A stretch of 64,000 bases of DNA. It comes from an uncultured Peptococcaceae bacterium. Lineage in GTDB: Bacteria; Bacillota; Peptococcia; Peptococcales; Peptococcaceae. Position numbers and translations under genes: made by a program. Under the pieces are notes generated by a model. It made no database searches, was not told the DNA's origin, and worked only from the letters and a program-made list of their open reading frames with translations. This document shows positions 9,441 through 18,014 of this stretch, one piece after another (within the stretch, counting starts at the first letter, position 1; each line of letters starts with the position of its first letter). The stretch is taken from positions 62,001 through 126,000 of the forward strand of contig CAJUDO010000002.1 in NCBI GenBank assembly GCA_910585405.1. The letters run 5' to 3'.

Positions 9441-9469
9441 TTGACTATTGTAACGCTGTGTTTTAAAAT
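9441..9469 (+). promoter_or_regulatory. Sigma-A promoter of corA
   Basis: TTGACT, a 17-base spacer, then TAAAAT. This predicts a transcript start near 9476 and an untranslated leader of about 190 bases before the corA start. Confidence 0.65.
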
Positions 9470-9574
9470 AGAAAGAGTACAAATGCCTTGTCAAAATTTA
9501 ACGAAAATAGACAAAAATAATAGGAATCTATGTACAAAAAGGATGTGAGTTAGATGGATCTTGGGCCCAGTCGA

Positions 9575-9656
9575 GCGAAAAACTGCAAACAATTGAATCA
9601 TTCTGACTCACTGTTTTTGCACCATTAAATTGGGGAAATGGTGAGTCACAGGAGGG
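9575..9656 (+). promoter_or_regulatory. Structured corA leader with mutually exclusive helices next to the RBS
   Basis: TGACTCAC (9604-9611) pairs perfectly with GTGAGTCA (9641-9648), which ends two bases before the AGGAGGG Shine-Dalgarno. CACCATT (9620-9626) can instead pair with AATGGTG (9637-9643), competing for the same bases. GCGAAAAAC (9575-9583) can pair with GTTTTTGC (9613-9620), which would cross the first helix as a pseudoknot. This layout fits control of translation, but I do not recognise a named riboswitch; the M-box core motifs are absent. Confidence 0.45.
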
Positions 9657-9664
9657 AATTTACT

Positions 9665-10612
9665 GTGAAAACCATTTATAAAACATCAGAAGAAAACGGC
9701 CGTCTGGAGGAGATTACCAACTACTGTGACGGTAATTGGGTTTGCCTGATCAGCCCCACTGCAGAAGAAGTGAAGGACGTCAGCCAGCATTTTGAAATTG
9801 AATTGCAAGATATGATCTCCGCATTAGACGAAGATGAACGAGCTCGTGTAGACGCCGATGACGACTACACCTTAATTATTATCGACGTACCATATCGAGA
9901 AGTAGAAAATGGCCAGGACGGATATGGCACTGTACCAATGGCCATCATTTTAGGCGACAAAAAACAAAAATATATCATTACAATTTGTCTGCGAGAGATG
10001 CCTTTATTGGAAGACTTCCGCAGCGGCAAAATCAAAAAATTCTACACATACAAAAAAACACGTTTTATCATTCAGCTTCTGTATCGCAATGCTACTTATT
10101 ATTTGCAATATTTGCGCATGTTGGAGCGCTCCAGCGGAAAAATTGAGCAAGAATTACATAAGTCCACACGAAACGAAGAATTGTTCCAATTGCTTAGTTT
10201 AGATAAGTCGTTGGTATATTTGAGCAATTCTCTGCGCGCTAACGAACTCGTATTGGAGCGATTGATGCGTTTGGAAAGTGTAAAAAAATATCCAGAGGAC
10301 GAGGAATTGCTGGAAGATGCCATCGTCGAAAACAAACAGGCAATTGAAATGGCAAACGTATACAGCAGCATTTTAGATGTAACCATGGAAGCATATAGCT
10401 CTGTCATATCCAACAACCTAAACTCCGTGATGAAAGTACTGACCTCTATCACCATTATCATGACCATACCTACCATGATTTTCAGTTTCTTTGGTATGAA
10501 TGTACCTTTGCCCTGGCAAAATACTGCAACTGGCGCATTGGTGATCTGCATATTATCGCTCGTATCCGTTGGAATTGCCGCCATTGTGATGCGACTAAAA
10601 AGATTATTTTGA
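9665..10612 (+). CDS. corA: CorA-family divalent cation (magnesium) transporter
   Basis: Inner-membrane Mg2+/Co2+ channel of the 2-TM-GxN superfamily, 315 residues. The soluble acidic N-terminal part (LDEDERARVDADDDYTLIIIDVP) and long helices precede two C-terminal membrane segments. The signature GMN follows TM1 (TIPTMIFSFFGMNVPLPW). The start chosen is GTG at 9665 because AGGAGGG lies 8 bases upstream; an in-frame ATG at 9638 lies within the leader hairpin. It is monocistronic, with its own promoter and a long leader, and a terminator follows. Mg2+ as substrate is inferred from the family. Confidence 0.88.
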   Translation: MKTIYKTSEENGRLEEITNYCDGNWVCLISPTAEEVKDVSQHFEIELQDMISALDEDERARVDADDDYTLIIIDVPYREVENGQDGYGTVPMAIILGDKKQKYIITICLREMPLLEDFRSGKIKKFYTYKKTRFIIQLLYRNATYYLQYLRMLERSSGKIEQELHKSTRNEELFQLLSLDKSLVYLSNSLRANELVLERLMRLESVKKYPEDEELLEDAIVENKQAIEMANVYSSILDVTMEAYSSVISNNLNSVMKVLTSITIIMTIPTMIFSFFGMNVPLPWQNTATGALVICILSLVSVGIAAIVMRLKRLF

Positions 10613-10644
10613 CTATTTGCATCTGATTCGACAATACAAACAAT

Positions 10645-10706
10645 AAAAGAGCCGTTAACATTCCCAAGGTACAATCCAATGACCACGGGGACGTAACGGC
10701 TTTTTT
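10645..10706. terminator. Bidirectional terminator between corA and the convergent gene
   Basis: AAAAGAGCCGTTA at the left pairs with TAACGGCTTTTTT at the right, with an inner CCC/GGGG pair in the loop. The A and T tracts on both sides serve corA and the convergent gene ending at 10712. Confidence 0.7.
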
Positions 10707-10711
10707 CATTT

Positions 10712-11182
10712 TCAGGCCAGCTGTTGAAACAGCAACGTCGCCAATGTTTCCGTTGCTGCGCCGGAAATAGTCAATAAGCTGGAAGAAACCAGCTGCAGAG
10801 TCGTCGGTCGCTGCACTGCAAGAATTGTCTGTGCCGTTACAGTGTGCGGTGTGTCAGTGGCTGTTTTTGCCACTGGCCGCACCGTACCGGCAACATTTTG
10901 TTTATTTTGCTGTAACATAAAAATTGTATTCACCGCTACGGAAGCCGGAATGTTAATAATGTAGGACACCAAATATACACCTGGTTTTACAATCTGAAAG
11001 AAATTTCCATCAGAACAAAACCGTCCCTCTGTCTCAGCAGATGTTTCTGACAGGATTACTCCCCCAAAAGGCACACGATTGTTCAGCAGATTGGTCTGGT
11101 AATACAGCGCATAGGCTGTTGGCTCCGGTTCCGACTGGCGAGGTTGCAAGCTATGCGGCTTACCGCATTGTTTTTCATTCAT
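10712..11182 (-). CDS. BclA/C1q-like jelly-roll domain protein
   Basis: Protein of 156 residues whose central and C-terminal part resembles the C1q/TNF-like jelly-roll at the end of bacterial collagen-like exosporium proteins (BclA type): YALYYQTNLLNNRVPFGGVI, then IVKPGVYLVSYIINIP, then an alternating small/hydrophobic strand pattern and a final LTISGAATETLATLLFQQL. No collagen GXY repeat, signal peptide or membrane segment is seen, so the head domain stands alone. The start is the ATG at 11182 behind AGGGGGAAG; an upstream in-frame ATG has no ribosome site. It lies downstream of the DASS gene on the same strand. Surface location is inference only. Confidence 0.6.
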   Translation of the reverse strand: MNEKQCGKPHSLQPRQSEPEPTAYALYYQTNLLNNRVPFGGVILSETSAETEGRFCSDGNFFQIVKPGVYLVSYIINIPASVAVNTIFMLQQNKQNVAGTVRPVAKTATDTPHTVTAQTILAVQRPTTLQLVSSSLLTISGAATETLATLLFQQLA

Positions 11183-11274
11183 GACAACTTCCCCCTGTAA
11201 AATAAAATAGTGAGCCAATAACAGCATATGTGCAGCCGAAGCGTTTGGTGAAAAATCAGAAGCTATCTGATAGC

Positions 11275-12654
11275 TCAAACAAACAGAAAACCGATAAATT
11301 TCCACCAGGTCAGCAGCAGAGCAAACACCATAATGAAATTCAACAACATTTTAATGCCCATAATCTTCATAAAATCTCCCATACGGATGATTCCAAATGC
11401 GAAAGATACCATATATAACGCATATTGATATGGCATAATAACTTGATCGATTGCATTGAGCATAAAGTAGATAACTGCCTGTGGATTGATGCCCATGGCC
11501 ATACCAATTGATACCAGCGGCACAGAAAATGCAGCCTCCATGGCCAGCGGCGTCATGACAAAGTTCATAATAACCAACAGCAGCCATTCAATCAGGAAGA
11601 ACATGTAATAGCTTTGCCCTTCCAAAATCGGCATTACCAATTCCACCAAAATTGCCCCTAAACCTAAGGAGCCGGCAACGGCACCAATCCCCATGCAGGC
11701 CGTGACGAATACAATAAAACCAAAATTGATTTTTCTAAAGTCTTCATCCTTAGCTGCCCCGATGCCTGGCACTGCAACCAGATAGGGCAATAATGCCATT
11801 CCCCATTCCAGAGATAAGCCTAATTTTTTATATGTTAAGATGTAAACCAAATAAAGAACCAGAACTGCAGCACACTTAATTTCACGCACTGTAATCTTGC
11901 CTTGAGCCGCTAATTGTGCGGCAAAATATTCTTTCCCATTAATCGGCGTATCTGGTTTGAAAATTTTTGTACAAATAAATATCAGAAGAATGTATTCCAA
12001 AAATACAGGTGCATTCACCCAAAAAGATTCAAAATATCCCAGCAGCGGAATGGGACCCACAGTCGGAGAAGCGATCCCAATGGCAATCACAGGACCAGTC
12101 ATTTTCGTAGGAGCCAGCACCAGCTGCCCCATGGCACCGACCAGCAAAATACCGGCACTGGCTTTGCTTTTTCCAGTTTTCAACGCCAGACAGATCCCAT
12201 AGCATAATGCCGCAACCGGTACTACCAGACTGCCAACAAACATAAACAAAAAAGCTGAAACAAATCCAATGCCCCATAACACACCGGCATAAGAATTCCC
12301 TACTTTGGACAGGCACCAATAAGCAATGCGCTGCAGCAGACCGCAGCTTTCCATAACAGCCGCCAGTACCAGGCCTCCCAATGTCATCCAGGGGACATAT
12401 TGTGTCCAAGGTTGAAAAGCAACAGCAGCTGGCGCGACCCCTGCATAAATCCAAAAAACAGGCAGTGCTAACGCAACAGCAGTTTGATTTAATGTCTCAA
12501 ACGCAAAACACAGAATAGCGAATACAGTCGAAACGAAGAACAACTTCATTTGCATCGTGAAAACTTCATTACATGGGATACAGAAAACAACAACAGGGAT
12601 GAAAATATTAAAGAAATATTTTATCAACATACTTTTTGACATCTTTAACTCCAT
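11275..12654 (-). CDS. DASS/SLC13 family anion permease (copy 1)
   Basis: Sodium-coupled anion transporter of the divalent anion:Na+ symporter family, 459 residues with about 11-12 hydrophobic segments. The C-terminal block TPLAMEAAFSVPLVSIGMAM and MPYQYALYMVSFAFG is shared in form with the DASS proteins at 25293 and 40537, making these three one subfamily. Typical DASS substrates are succinate, tartrate, citrate or sulfonates; the substrate here cannot be read. The start is the ATG at 12654, 7 bases after AGGAGGGA. It follows the minus-strand MFS gene by 129 bases and precedes the jelly-roll gene. Confidence 0.82.
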   Translation of the reverse strand: MELKMSKSMLIKYFFNIFIPVVVFCIPCNEVFTMQMKLFFVSTVFAILCFAFETLNQTAVALALPVFWIYAGVAPAAVAFQPWTQYVPWMTLGGLVLAAVMESCGLLQRIAYWCLSKVGNSYAGVLWGIGFVSAFLFMFVGSLVVPVAALCYGICLALKTGKSKASAGILLVGAMGQLVLAPTKMTGPVIAIGIASPTVGPIPLLGYFESFWVNAPVFLEYILLIFICTKIFKPDTPINGKEYFAAQLAAQGKITVREIKCAAVLVLYLVYILTYKKLGLSLEWGMALLPYLVAVPGIGAAKDEDFRKINFGFIVFVTACMGIGAVAGSLGLGAILVELVMPILEGQSYYMFFLIEWLLLVIMNFVMTPLAMEAAFSVPLVSIGMAMGINPQAVIYFMLNAIDQVIMPYQYALYMVSFAFGIIRMGDFMKIMGIKMLLNFIMVFALLLTWWKFIGFLFV

Positions 12655-12783
12655 AAAGGTTCCCTCCTTTAGAAAATGTAACATTATATTCATTGCCTAT
12701 TACATTTATGCCTGATTATTTTTCTCATGCCTCCTACTCGTATATTGACAAAAATGTAACAACAAAATTAAGAAACGATTTTG

Positions 12784-14211
12784 TCACCGACTGTAATGCA
12801 TGCGAGATACTGCGAAAATACCAAATAGCGTAACAAGCAAAATTATGCCGAATAAGTCATGCATTGCCATAACAAAGCTTGTGTTGTATTGCAGCGTTGC
12901 ATCAGCAATATACGCATTTGCAGATAGATGCAGCTCTGTACGCATGGTAATAAAGGTGTTGATTAGTCCAATTGCCAAAGCTACTGCGCATTGCCGTAAC
13001 CAGCTATTTGCAGCAGAGGCATGACTGCTTATCTCCACAGGCAGGCCGACCATTCCCATATTTGTAGCAGGCATGCTGACTGCACCAACTCCTAAATCGC
13101 GAATAAGTACCGCAATCGCGACGGATAATGCAGCGCTTTTCAAATCTAATTGACGATGTACAAGCATAGAACAGCAGCCTATACCGAATAAAACATATAG
13201 CAAAAACTTCGCATGAATACGATCGTATAATTTTCCAATAATCGGCACAATTAAAAATACGCATAATGGTCCAAGCGCCAAAATAATTGCCGAAATAATC
13301 GTACTGTAACCGAGGACATCCTGCAGATAAATCGGCATAACCAAGATGCTGGCATTCATTGTAATTTGTGCAATACACAAGATCACTACACTCCATGCGA
13401 AATTGTGGTATTTCAGCACAGACAGATTGAGTAGCGGTGCTTGGCAATTTAATTCATGGTAGATAAAAAAGCCGGTAAATAATAAGCCTACTGCCAATAG
13501 CCCCAAACACCGTACACTAAAAATGTCCCAGCGAGAAATATTACTGAATATATACAACAAACAAAATGTTCCTATAATTGCCGTGAATAAACCTAAAAAA
13601 TCAAAGGTTTCGTTTTTATCTCGGGGAAAAGTATAATAAGGAATAAAACGAATCGCGATGAATGCCGCGAAAATAGCAAATGGTATGTGAAAGAAAAATA
13701 CCCATTGCCAGCTTAATAAATCTGTAAGAACTCCCGCCACAGTCGGACCAAAAGTAGGTGCCAGTACACCGGAAACACTCCAGATACTTAACGCAAAAGC
13801 CTGTTTCTCTGTATCAATTACCTGATATACAATACTCATAGTTAATGGAAAAATCATACCGCCGAAGCAACCCTGCAAAATGCGGAACCCAATGAGTGTC
13901 AAAATAGAATCAGCAAAGCCCAACATGAAGGAAACAATGATAAAGCCTGCAAGAGCGAAAAGATACGTGCGTTTTAAGCTCAACCGATCAGCTAAATACC
14001 CAATTAAAGGAGCTACCATCCCACTGGCCAGCATATAACCGGTAATGAGCCACTGTACAGTTACGAGATCAGTAGAAAATTCTTTCATAAAAACAGGGAG
14101 CATGATCGTTACGGTAGTAGAACTTAGTGCCGCAACCAGATTGCCAAAGCCAATTGTAATCATGATCGGCCAGAATACACTATTTTGTTGTAAAGTAGAT
14201 TGCTTCATCAA
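12784..14211 (-). CDS. MFS drug:H+ antiporter, DHA2 (EmrB/QacA) type
   Basis: Inner-membrane proton-driven exporter of 475 residues with about 14 hydrophobic segments, the DHA2 arrangement. Seen are QWLITGYMLASGMVAPLIG (TM2 region), the loop 2-3 motif GYLADRLSLKRTYLFALAG, and the antiporter motif C region SGVLAPTFGPTVAGVLTDL. AAGGAG lies 9 bases before a TTG (14211) and 12 before the next ATG (14208), so either may start it. Its leader contains a hairpin element repeated at 24843. The exported substrate is unknown. Confidence 0.85.
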   Translation of the reverse strand: MMKQSTLQQNSVFWPIMITIGFGNLVAALSSTTVTIMLPVFMKEFSTDLVTVQWLITGYMLASGMVAPLIGYLADRLSLKRTYLFALAGFIIVSFMLGFADSILTLIGFRILQGCFGGMIFPLTMSIVYQVIDTEKQAFALSIWSVSGVLAPTFGPTVAGVLTDLLSWQWVFFFHIPFAIFAAFIAIRFIPYYTFPRDKNETFDFLGLFTAIIGTFCLLYIFSNISRWDIFSVRCLGLLAVGLLFTGFFIYHELNCQAPLLNLSVLKYHNFAWSVVILCIAQITMNASILVMPIYLQDVLGYSTIISAIILALGPLCVFLIVPIIGKLYDRIHAKFLLYVLFGIGCCSMLVHRQLDLKSAALSVAIAVLIRDLGVGAVSMPATNMGMVGLPVEISSHASAANSWLRQCAVALAIGLINTFITMRTELHLSANAYIADATLQYNTSFVMAMHDLFGIILLVTLFGIFAVSRMHYSR

Positions 14212-14744
14212 TATTTCATCTCCTTAAAAACCATACATTATGGGATGCACAAAAAAAGTAGATATTTAAGAGTATGTTCTCAAATATCTACTAAATATGC
14301 TCAAAGAATATGTTGTTTTAGGTATCCCAAAAAGTATACCTTATTAGACAACATAAACTTCAAAGAAATTTATATATCCACCATTTTTCTATCTTTCTAA
14401 AATTTTGTGGATTATTAGAAATTGTTTTTGTACTATATCAATCAAATAATTCATCAATGCCTTTCTCTATTCTTGGAAATATAATTTTTGATGCATTCAA
14501 AAATACAATCTATCTTCTATATTTATATTATAATCATAAAAATGGATAATGAGTATTTTGGATTATCAATACCCCTCTATTGTTATTATGAATGCCTCAT
14601 TGCAATAGGCTATGTTTTGCCGAATTTTGACTGTAAATAAGATTTGTGAAATATAAATTGCTTTTCAATCTACGGATGATTTGACGCTTTATCGCAGAAG
14701 GATTATAATGAAACACAATATGAAAAAATTTGGGAGGAAAGACT
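14212..14744. other. 533-base divergent intergenic region with hairpin element
   Basis: AT-rich region between the MFS gene (minus) and the barnase-like gene (plus). It holds repeat copy A (14242-14292). A possible barnase promoter is TTGACT at 14627 with an AT-rich -10 near 14650-14657. No coding potential was seen. Confidence 0.5.
14242..14292 (-). repeat. Dispersed palindromic element, copy A
   Basis: A 36-base near-palindrome with AGTAGATATTT and AAATATCTACT arms is followed, on the minus strand, by TTTTTTTG and GCATCCCATAA. Copy B at 24843-24896 has the same arms, the same 36-base length, T7 run and GCATCC tail in the opposite orientation. It is terminator-like in shape and lies in the leader of the MFS gene. 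Confidence 0.75.
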
Positions 14745-15212
14745 ATGAAAAATATCTGGCGTAATCCGTATTTATGCACACTATTGCTTGCGCTGTTACT
14801 AGTAGGAATGCTATGCACCGGTTGTACCAGTGCTCTCAATTCAGACCATGGGCAATCGACAGACAGCATGCTTGCCGAGAACGGTTGGTATACCGCACCG
14901 CAGGATGTGGCCGATTATCTGCATATCTATGCACATTTGCCGGATAACTTCATCACAAAAAATGAAGCGAAAAAAATGGGTTGGGACAGTCAATCAGGCA
15001 ATTTAGATGAAGTAGCGCCGGGTATGAGCATCGGCGGCGATATCTTCGGCAATCGGGAAAAGCTGCTGCCGGAAGAAAAAGGTCGCAAATACTACGAGTG
15101 TGACGTCAATTATGAAGGCGGTTACCGCAACGGCGAGCGCATTATTTACTCCAACGATGGCCTGATCTATTACACCGATGACCATTACAAGAGCTTTGAA
15201 CAATTATATTAA
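14745..15212 (+). CDS. Barnase-family ribonuclease with lipoprotein signal
   Basis: Secreted guanyl-type endoribonuclease, 155 residues. The signal peptide runs MKNIWRNPYLCTLLLALL... into a lipobox-like CTGC with Cys27. From residue 48 the protein is colinear with B. amyloliquefaciens barnase at a constant offset of 45: Lys72 (barnase K27), Glu118 (E73), Arg128 (R83), Arg132 (R87) and His147 (H102) are all kept, as are LPDNFITKNEA and GGDIFGNRE. The full catalytic set is therefore present. ATG at 14745 follows GGGAGG. The inhibitor gene lies 24 bases downstream. Lipid anchoring is inferred; the -3 residue of the lipobox is Cys, which is unusual. Confidence 0.93.
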   Translation: MKNIWRNPYLCTLLLALLLVGMLCTGCTSALNSDHGQSTDSMLAENGWYTAPQDVADYLHIYAHLPDNFITKNEAKKMGWDSQSGNLDEVAPGMSIGGDIFGNREKLLPEEKGRKYYECDVNYEGGYRNGERIIYSNDGLIYYTDDHYKSFEQLY

Positions 15213-15236
15213 ACCTTTTTGAAGGAGCTGAAAAAT

Positions 15237-15506
15237 ATGGAATTACAATTAAATGGCAAAGAATTAACTGATCAACAGCTGCTTCATGAAACGATTGCCC
15301 ATCAATTACAGTTACCTGACTACTACGGGGAAAATCTGGACGCTCTATGGGATATTTTGAGCAGTTGGAATGAACCACTGGCAATAATAATAGAGAAACC
15401 CACACGATTTGTAGAACAATTAGGCGGCTATGGAGAATCGGTATTGCAATTATTGCAGGATGCCGAAGAGGAAAATGCTATGATCTCTGTAGAATATAGA
15501 GAATAA
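15237..15506 (+). CDS. Barstar-family ribonuclease inhibitor
   Basis: Cytoplasmic inhibitor that plugs the barnase active site, 89 residues (barstar has 90). The interface is conserved at the same numbers as barstar: Tyr29, Asp35, Trp38 and Asp39 in LPDYYGENLDALWD, plus an acidic EE near 77. The ATG at 15237 is 9 bases after AAGGAG. It is paired with the barnase gene, which it should neutralise before export. The two form a nuclease/immunity module. Confidence 0.95.
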   Translation: MELQLNGKELTDQQLLHETIAHQLQLPDYYGENLDALWDILSSWNEPLAIIIEKPTRFVEQLGGYGESVLQLLQDAEEENAMISVEYRE

Positions 15507-15553
15507 CGTCACAAATCTCAGGCGATTTTATAAAGAAAGCAGAGGAAAATATT

Positions 15554-16147
15554 ATGTTAACCAATCAACTTCTTTCCCCCCAACAGGTGGCAGAAATTTA
15601 TCAAACTTATATGCAGCAGGACTTCCCTCCAGCGGAAATAAAACCGCTGCCCGTGTTGCATGATTTGATGCAGCGCGGTCTGTATCACCCTTACGGCTGG
15701 TTTGATTCGCAGGGACAGATGGTCGCCTACAGCTTTTTTGTATCAGCACCGGAGACTCCAATATTGCTGTTAGACTATTTTGCAGTATGCAGCACTTATC
15801 GCAGTCAGGGCTATGGCGGACAATGCCTGGCACAGATGAAACAGTTATGTCAAGCTGCAACCGGTATTCTGGCAGAAGTAGAAGACCCTGCAAAAAGTAG
15901 TTCAGCGGAAGAAGCGCAAATCCGCACACGGCGAGTAGCTTTTTATCAGCGCAATGGACTGCGGGAAACCACAATACGCTCTGTGTTGTTTGGCGTACCC
16001 TATACGATTCATTACTATCCCCTGTCTACCGACTATACAGACGAACAATTGGAGCAAGCACTGAAAGCTATTTATCATACACTGTTTCCCCAATTCATTT
16101 TAGACGCCCATGCAAAAATCTGGCGCCCAGAAAGTGGGGCGCAATAA
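15554..16147 (+). CDS. GNAT family N-acetyltransferase
   Basis: Protein of 197 residues with the GNAT core. The acetyl-CoA binding motif A is DYFAVCSTYRSQGYGGQCL (R/QxxGxG form), followed by a FYQRNGLRE motif B. The substrate is unknown. AGAGGA precedes the ATG. It follows barstar by 47 bases and precedes the DMT exporter by 3 bases, so all four genes may be one transcript. Confidence 0.8.
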   Translation: MLTNQLLSPQQVAEIYQTYMQQDFPPAEIKPLPVLHDLMQRGLYHPYGWFDSQGQMVAYSFFVSAPETPILLLDYFAVCSTYRSQGYGGQCLAQMKQLCQAATGILAEVEDPAKSSSAEEAQIRTRRVAFYQRNGLRETTIRSVLFGVPYTIHYYPLSTDYTDEQLEQALKAIYHTLFPQFILDAHAKIWRPESGAQ

Positions 16148-16150
16148 AAC

Positions 16151-17074
16151 TTGGAAAAAAATTTTTTACAGCGCGGTCCTATTATTATTCTTCTAGCGCT
16201 GTTTTGCACCGTCTTATGGGGTACCGCATATCCCGCGGTAAAAATCGGCTATGAATTATTTGCCATTGACAGTGCCAACGATTTCGGCAAGCTCCTGTTT
16301 GCCGGATTGCGCTTCACGCTGGCAGGACTTATGACGCTGGCGGTCAGCGTCATACTGCAAAAAAAACTGGTCATCCCCCAGCGGCAGCATTGGCGCGGCA
16401 TCGCCCTTTTAGGATTGGTCCAAACTACTGGACAATATATTTTCTTTTATCTGGGATTGTCTAATACAACCGGCGTAAAAGGTTCTATTTTGTATGCCCT
16501 TGCCACCTTTTTTGTAGTAATCTTCGCCCATTTTCTTTTTCCTGACGATAAAATGAATCTGCAAAAAATTCTCGGCTGCTGTATCGGTTTCGTGGGTGTA
16601 TTGCTTATCACTTTTGATGGCACAGGCCTAGGCGGTGGATTCGCCTTTACCGGCGAAGGCTTTATTATGCTTTCCACGCTGTCTTCCGCATTAGGCGCTC
16701 TGATCAGCCGTAGTGTTGCCCAAGGACAAGACCCCGTCGTTGTCACAGGTTATCAACTCACTGGCGGCGGTCTGATTTTAATTTTCATTGGACTGATTGG
16801 TCACGGACATTTTGACAGCATCACAGCGCCAGGCATTCTGCTTTTGCTGTATATGGCCTTTTTATCGGCTGCCGCCTTTACTGTGTGGACCATGCTGCTT
16901 AAATACAATCCCGCCAGCAAAATTGCCGTATACAACTTTTTGATTCCCATATTCGGCACCACATTCTCTGTCATGTTCTTAAATGAATCTATCTTTAATC
17001 TGCGCAGCCTGCTGGCACTGATTTTGGCCTGTGCCGGTATTTATATTGTCAATAAAGAATTCAAACGGCAATAA
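16151..17074 (+). CDS. DMT superfamily (EamA) transporter
   Basis: Membrane protein of 307 residues with about 10 hydrophobic segments arranged as two EamA repeats: first repeat from ALFCTVLWGTAYPAVKIGYE, second from GEGFIMLSTLSSALGALISR to the closing ILACAGIYIVNKEF. The start is TTG, as no ATG lies nearby and the GNAT stop is 4 bases upstream. Family members export amino acids or other metabolites; the substrate is unknown. Confidence 0.8.
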   Translation: MEKNFLQRGPIIILLALFCTVLWGTAYPAVKIGYELFAIDSANDFGKLLFAGLRFTLAGLMTLAVSVILQKKLVIPQRQHWRGIALLGLVQTTGQYIFFYLGLSNTTGVKGSILYALATFFVVIFAHFLFPDDKMNLQKILGCCIGFVGVLLITFDGTGLGGGFAFTGEGFIMLSTLSSALGALISRSVAQGQDPVVVTGYQLTGGGLILIFIGLIGHGHFDSITAPGILLLLYMAFLSAAAFTVWTMLLKYNPASKIAVYNFLIPIFGTTFSVMFLNESIFNLRSLLALILACAGIYIVNKEFKRQ

Positions 17075-17178
17075 TTATTCCCTTTACCACTATAAAAGAA
17101 TGCTATAGAGAATATCCAACTTTCTTTGCTATAATGAGAGAAAGCTAGAAACCATTACAACAGCTTAATTTAATGAGC

Positions 17179-17244
17179 AAAAAGAAGCAACCTTCCAGCG
17201 GGTTTGCTTCTTTTTGTATATACGTGCGGGTATACAAAAAGAAG
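17179..17244 (+). terminator. Terminator with an overlapping alternative hairpin
   Basis: AAAAAGAAGCAA...TTGCTTCTTTTT (17179-17215) is a good intrinsic terminator about 105 bases after the DMT gene. The same CTTCTTTTTGTATA can instead pair with TATACAAAAAGAAG (17231-17244), so the two hairpins exclude each other. Confidence 0.65.
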
Positions 17245-17381
17245 ATGCGCGCTAAATGGCAGTATCCCATAAGGAAACTTTGAAAAACTTATGACTTACG
17301 GCCAGATAAAAGGAATTTTTTAGCGTTCTAATAGAACGTACAACCATCATTATAGGTGATACTCTCAAGGGTTTAATGTCA

Positions 17382-17441
17382 CCAACAAGCATTTAGGCAG
17401 GAATCCGTTTTCGGTATTCCTGCCTAAATGCTTGTTGGTTT
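17382..17441 (+). terminator. Very strong palindromic hairpin next to the HxlR gene
   Basis: CCAACAAGCATTTAGGCAGG at the left pairs perfectly with its complement ending at 17438 (23 bp in all). The loop can add CCG/CGG around TTTT. A short T-rich run follows on the plus strand. It lies between the DMT gene and the convergent HxlR gene. Confidence 0.7.
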
Positions 17442-17444
17442 GTT

Positions 17445-17777
17445 TTATTCCCTATTTACAATACACTTATAAGCTATGCCCCACTGTTCCATAGCATCCA
17501 TAATCGGTCGCATAGATTCGCCTAATTCACTCAATGCATATTCTACTCTGGGCGGTACTTCAGGATAGACTGTGCGAGTAATAATACCGTCTTCTTCCAT
17601 AGAGCGCAAACTGTCGGTCAACACCTTTTGGCTGATTCCCCTTAAATCTTTTCGTAATTCATTAAAACGCCATGGGCGAGCAAGCAAATTTCTCATAATC
17701 AAAAGTTTCCACTTGCTTCCGATCAACTGCACAGTTGTTGCAACAGGACAAGCAGGCATTTCTTCTTTCGTCAACAT
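17445..17777 (-). CDS. HxlR-family winged-helix transcription regulator
   Basis: Regulator of 110 residues, the usual HxlR size. The family pattern is complete: CPVATTVQLIGSKWKLLIMRNLL, then RFNELRKDLRGISQKVLTDSL (recognition helix), then DGIITRTVYPEVPPRVEYALSELG (wing). The N-terminal Cys of the CPV motif is the residue that senses oxidants or electrophiles in YodB/HypR-type members. GGGAGGTAT precedes the ATG at 17777. It is divergent from the nitroreductase operon and probably controls it through the palindrome at 17915. Confidence 0.9.
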   Translation of the reverse strand: MLTKEEMPACPVATTVQLIGSKWKLLIMRNLLARPWRFNELRKDLRGISQKVLTDSLRSMEEDGIITRTVYPEVPPRVEYALSELGESMRPIMDAMEQWGIAYKCIVNRE

Positions 17778-17914
17778 TACAATACCTCCCAAATTCGCAA
17801 TAGTTCATATTTTAATATTATACTGCAATTATAATATTACATACTTATAACATCAAGCAGGATTTACGAAAACTTCAAAAATTTTTTATTCCGTATCCTC
17901 CAAAATAGCGCAAA

Positions 17915-17932
17915 GGTTACCTAAAAGTAACC
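17915..17932. promoter_or_regulatory. Candidate HxlR operator
   Basis: GGTTAC-N6-GTAACC is a perfect inverted repeat in the HxlR/nitroreductase divergent region, 82 bases before the nitroreductase start. Dyads of this size are usual for HxlR dimers. Binding is inferred. Confidence 0.5.
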
Positions 17933-18014
17933 ATGTTATAAAAAAGTGCGTACTTGTAGCATGAAAAAACAGCTACTACAATGATATCAGAAACGAGAGA
18001 CGGAGGTATTTATT

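Noticed and set aside
17225..17380. Insertion-sequence remnant
   Set aside because: The region has hairpins but I see no transposase fragment, terminal repeats or target duplication; left as an unexplained structured region.
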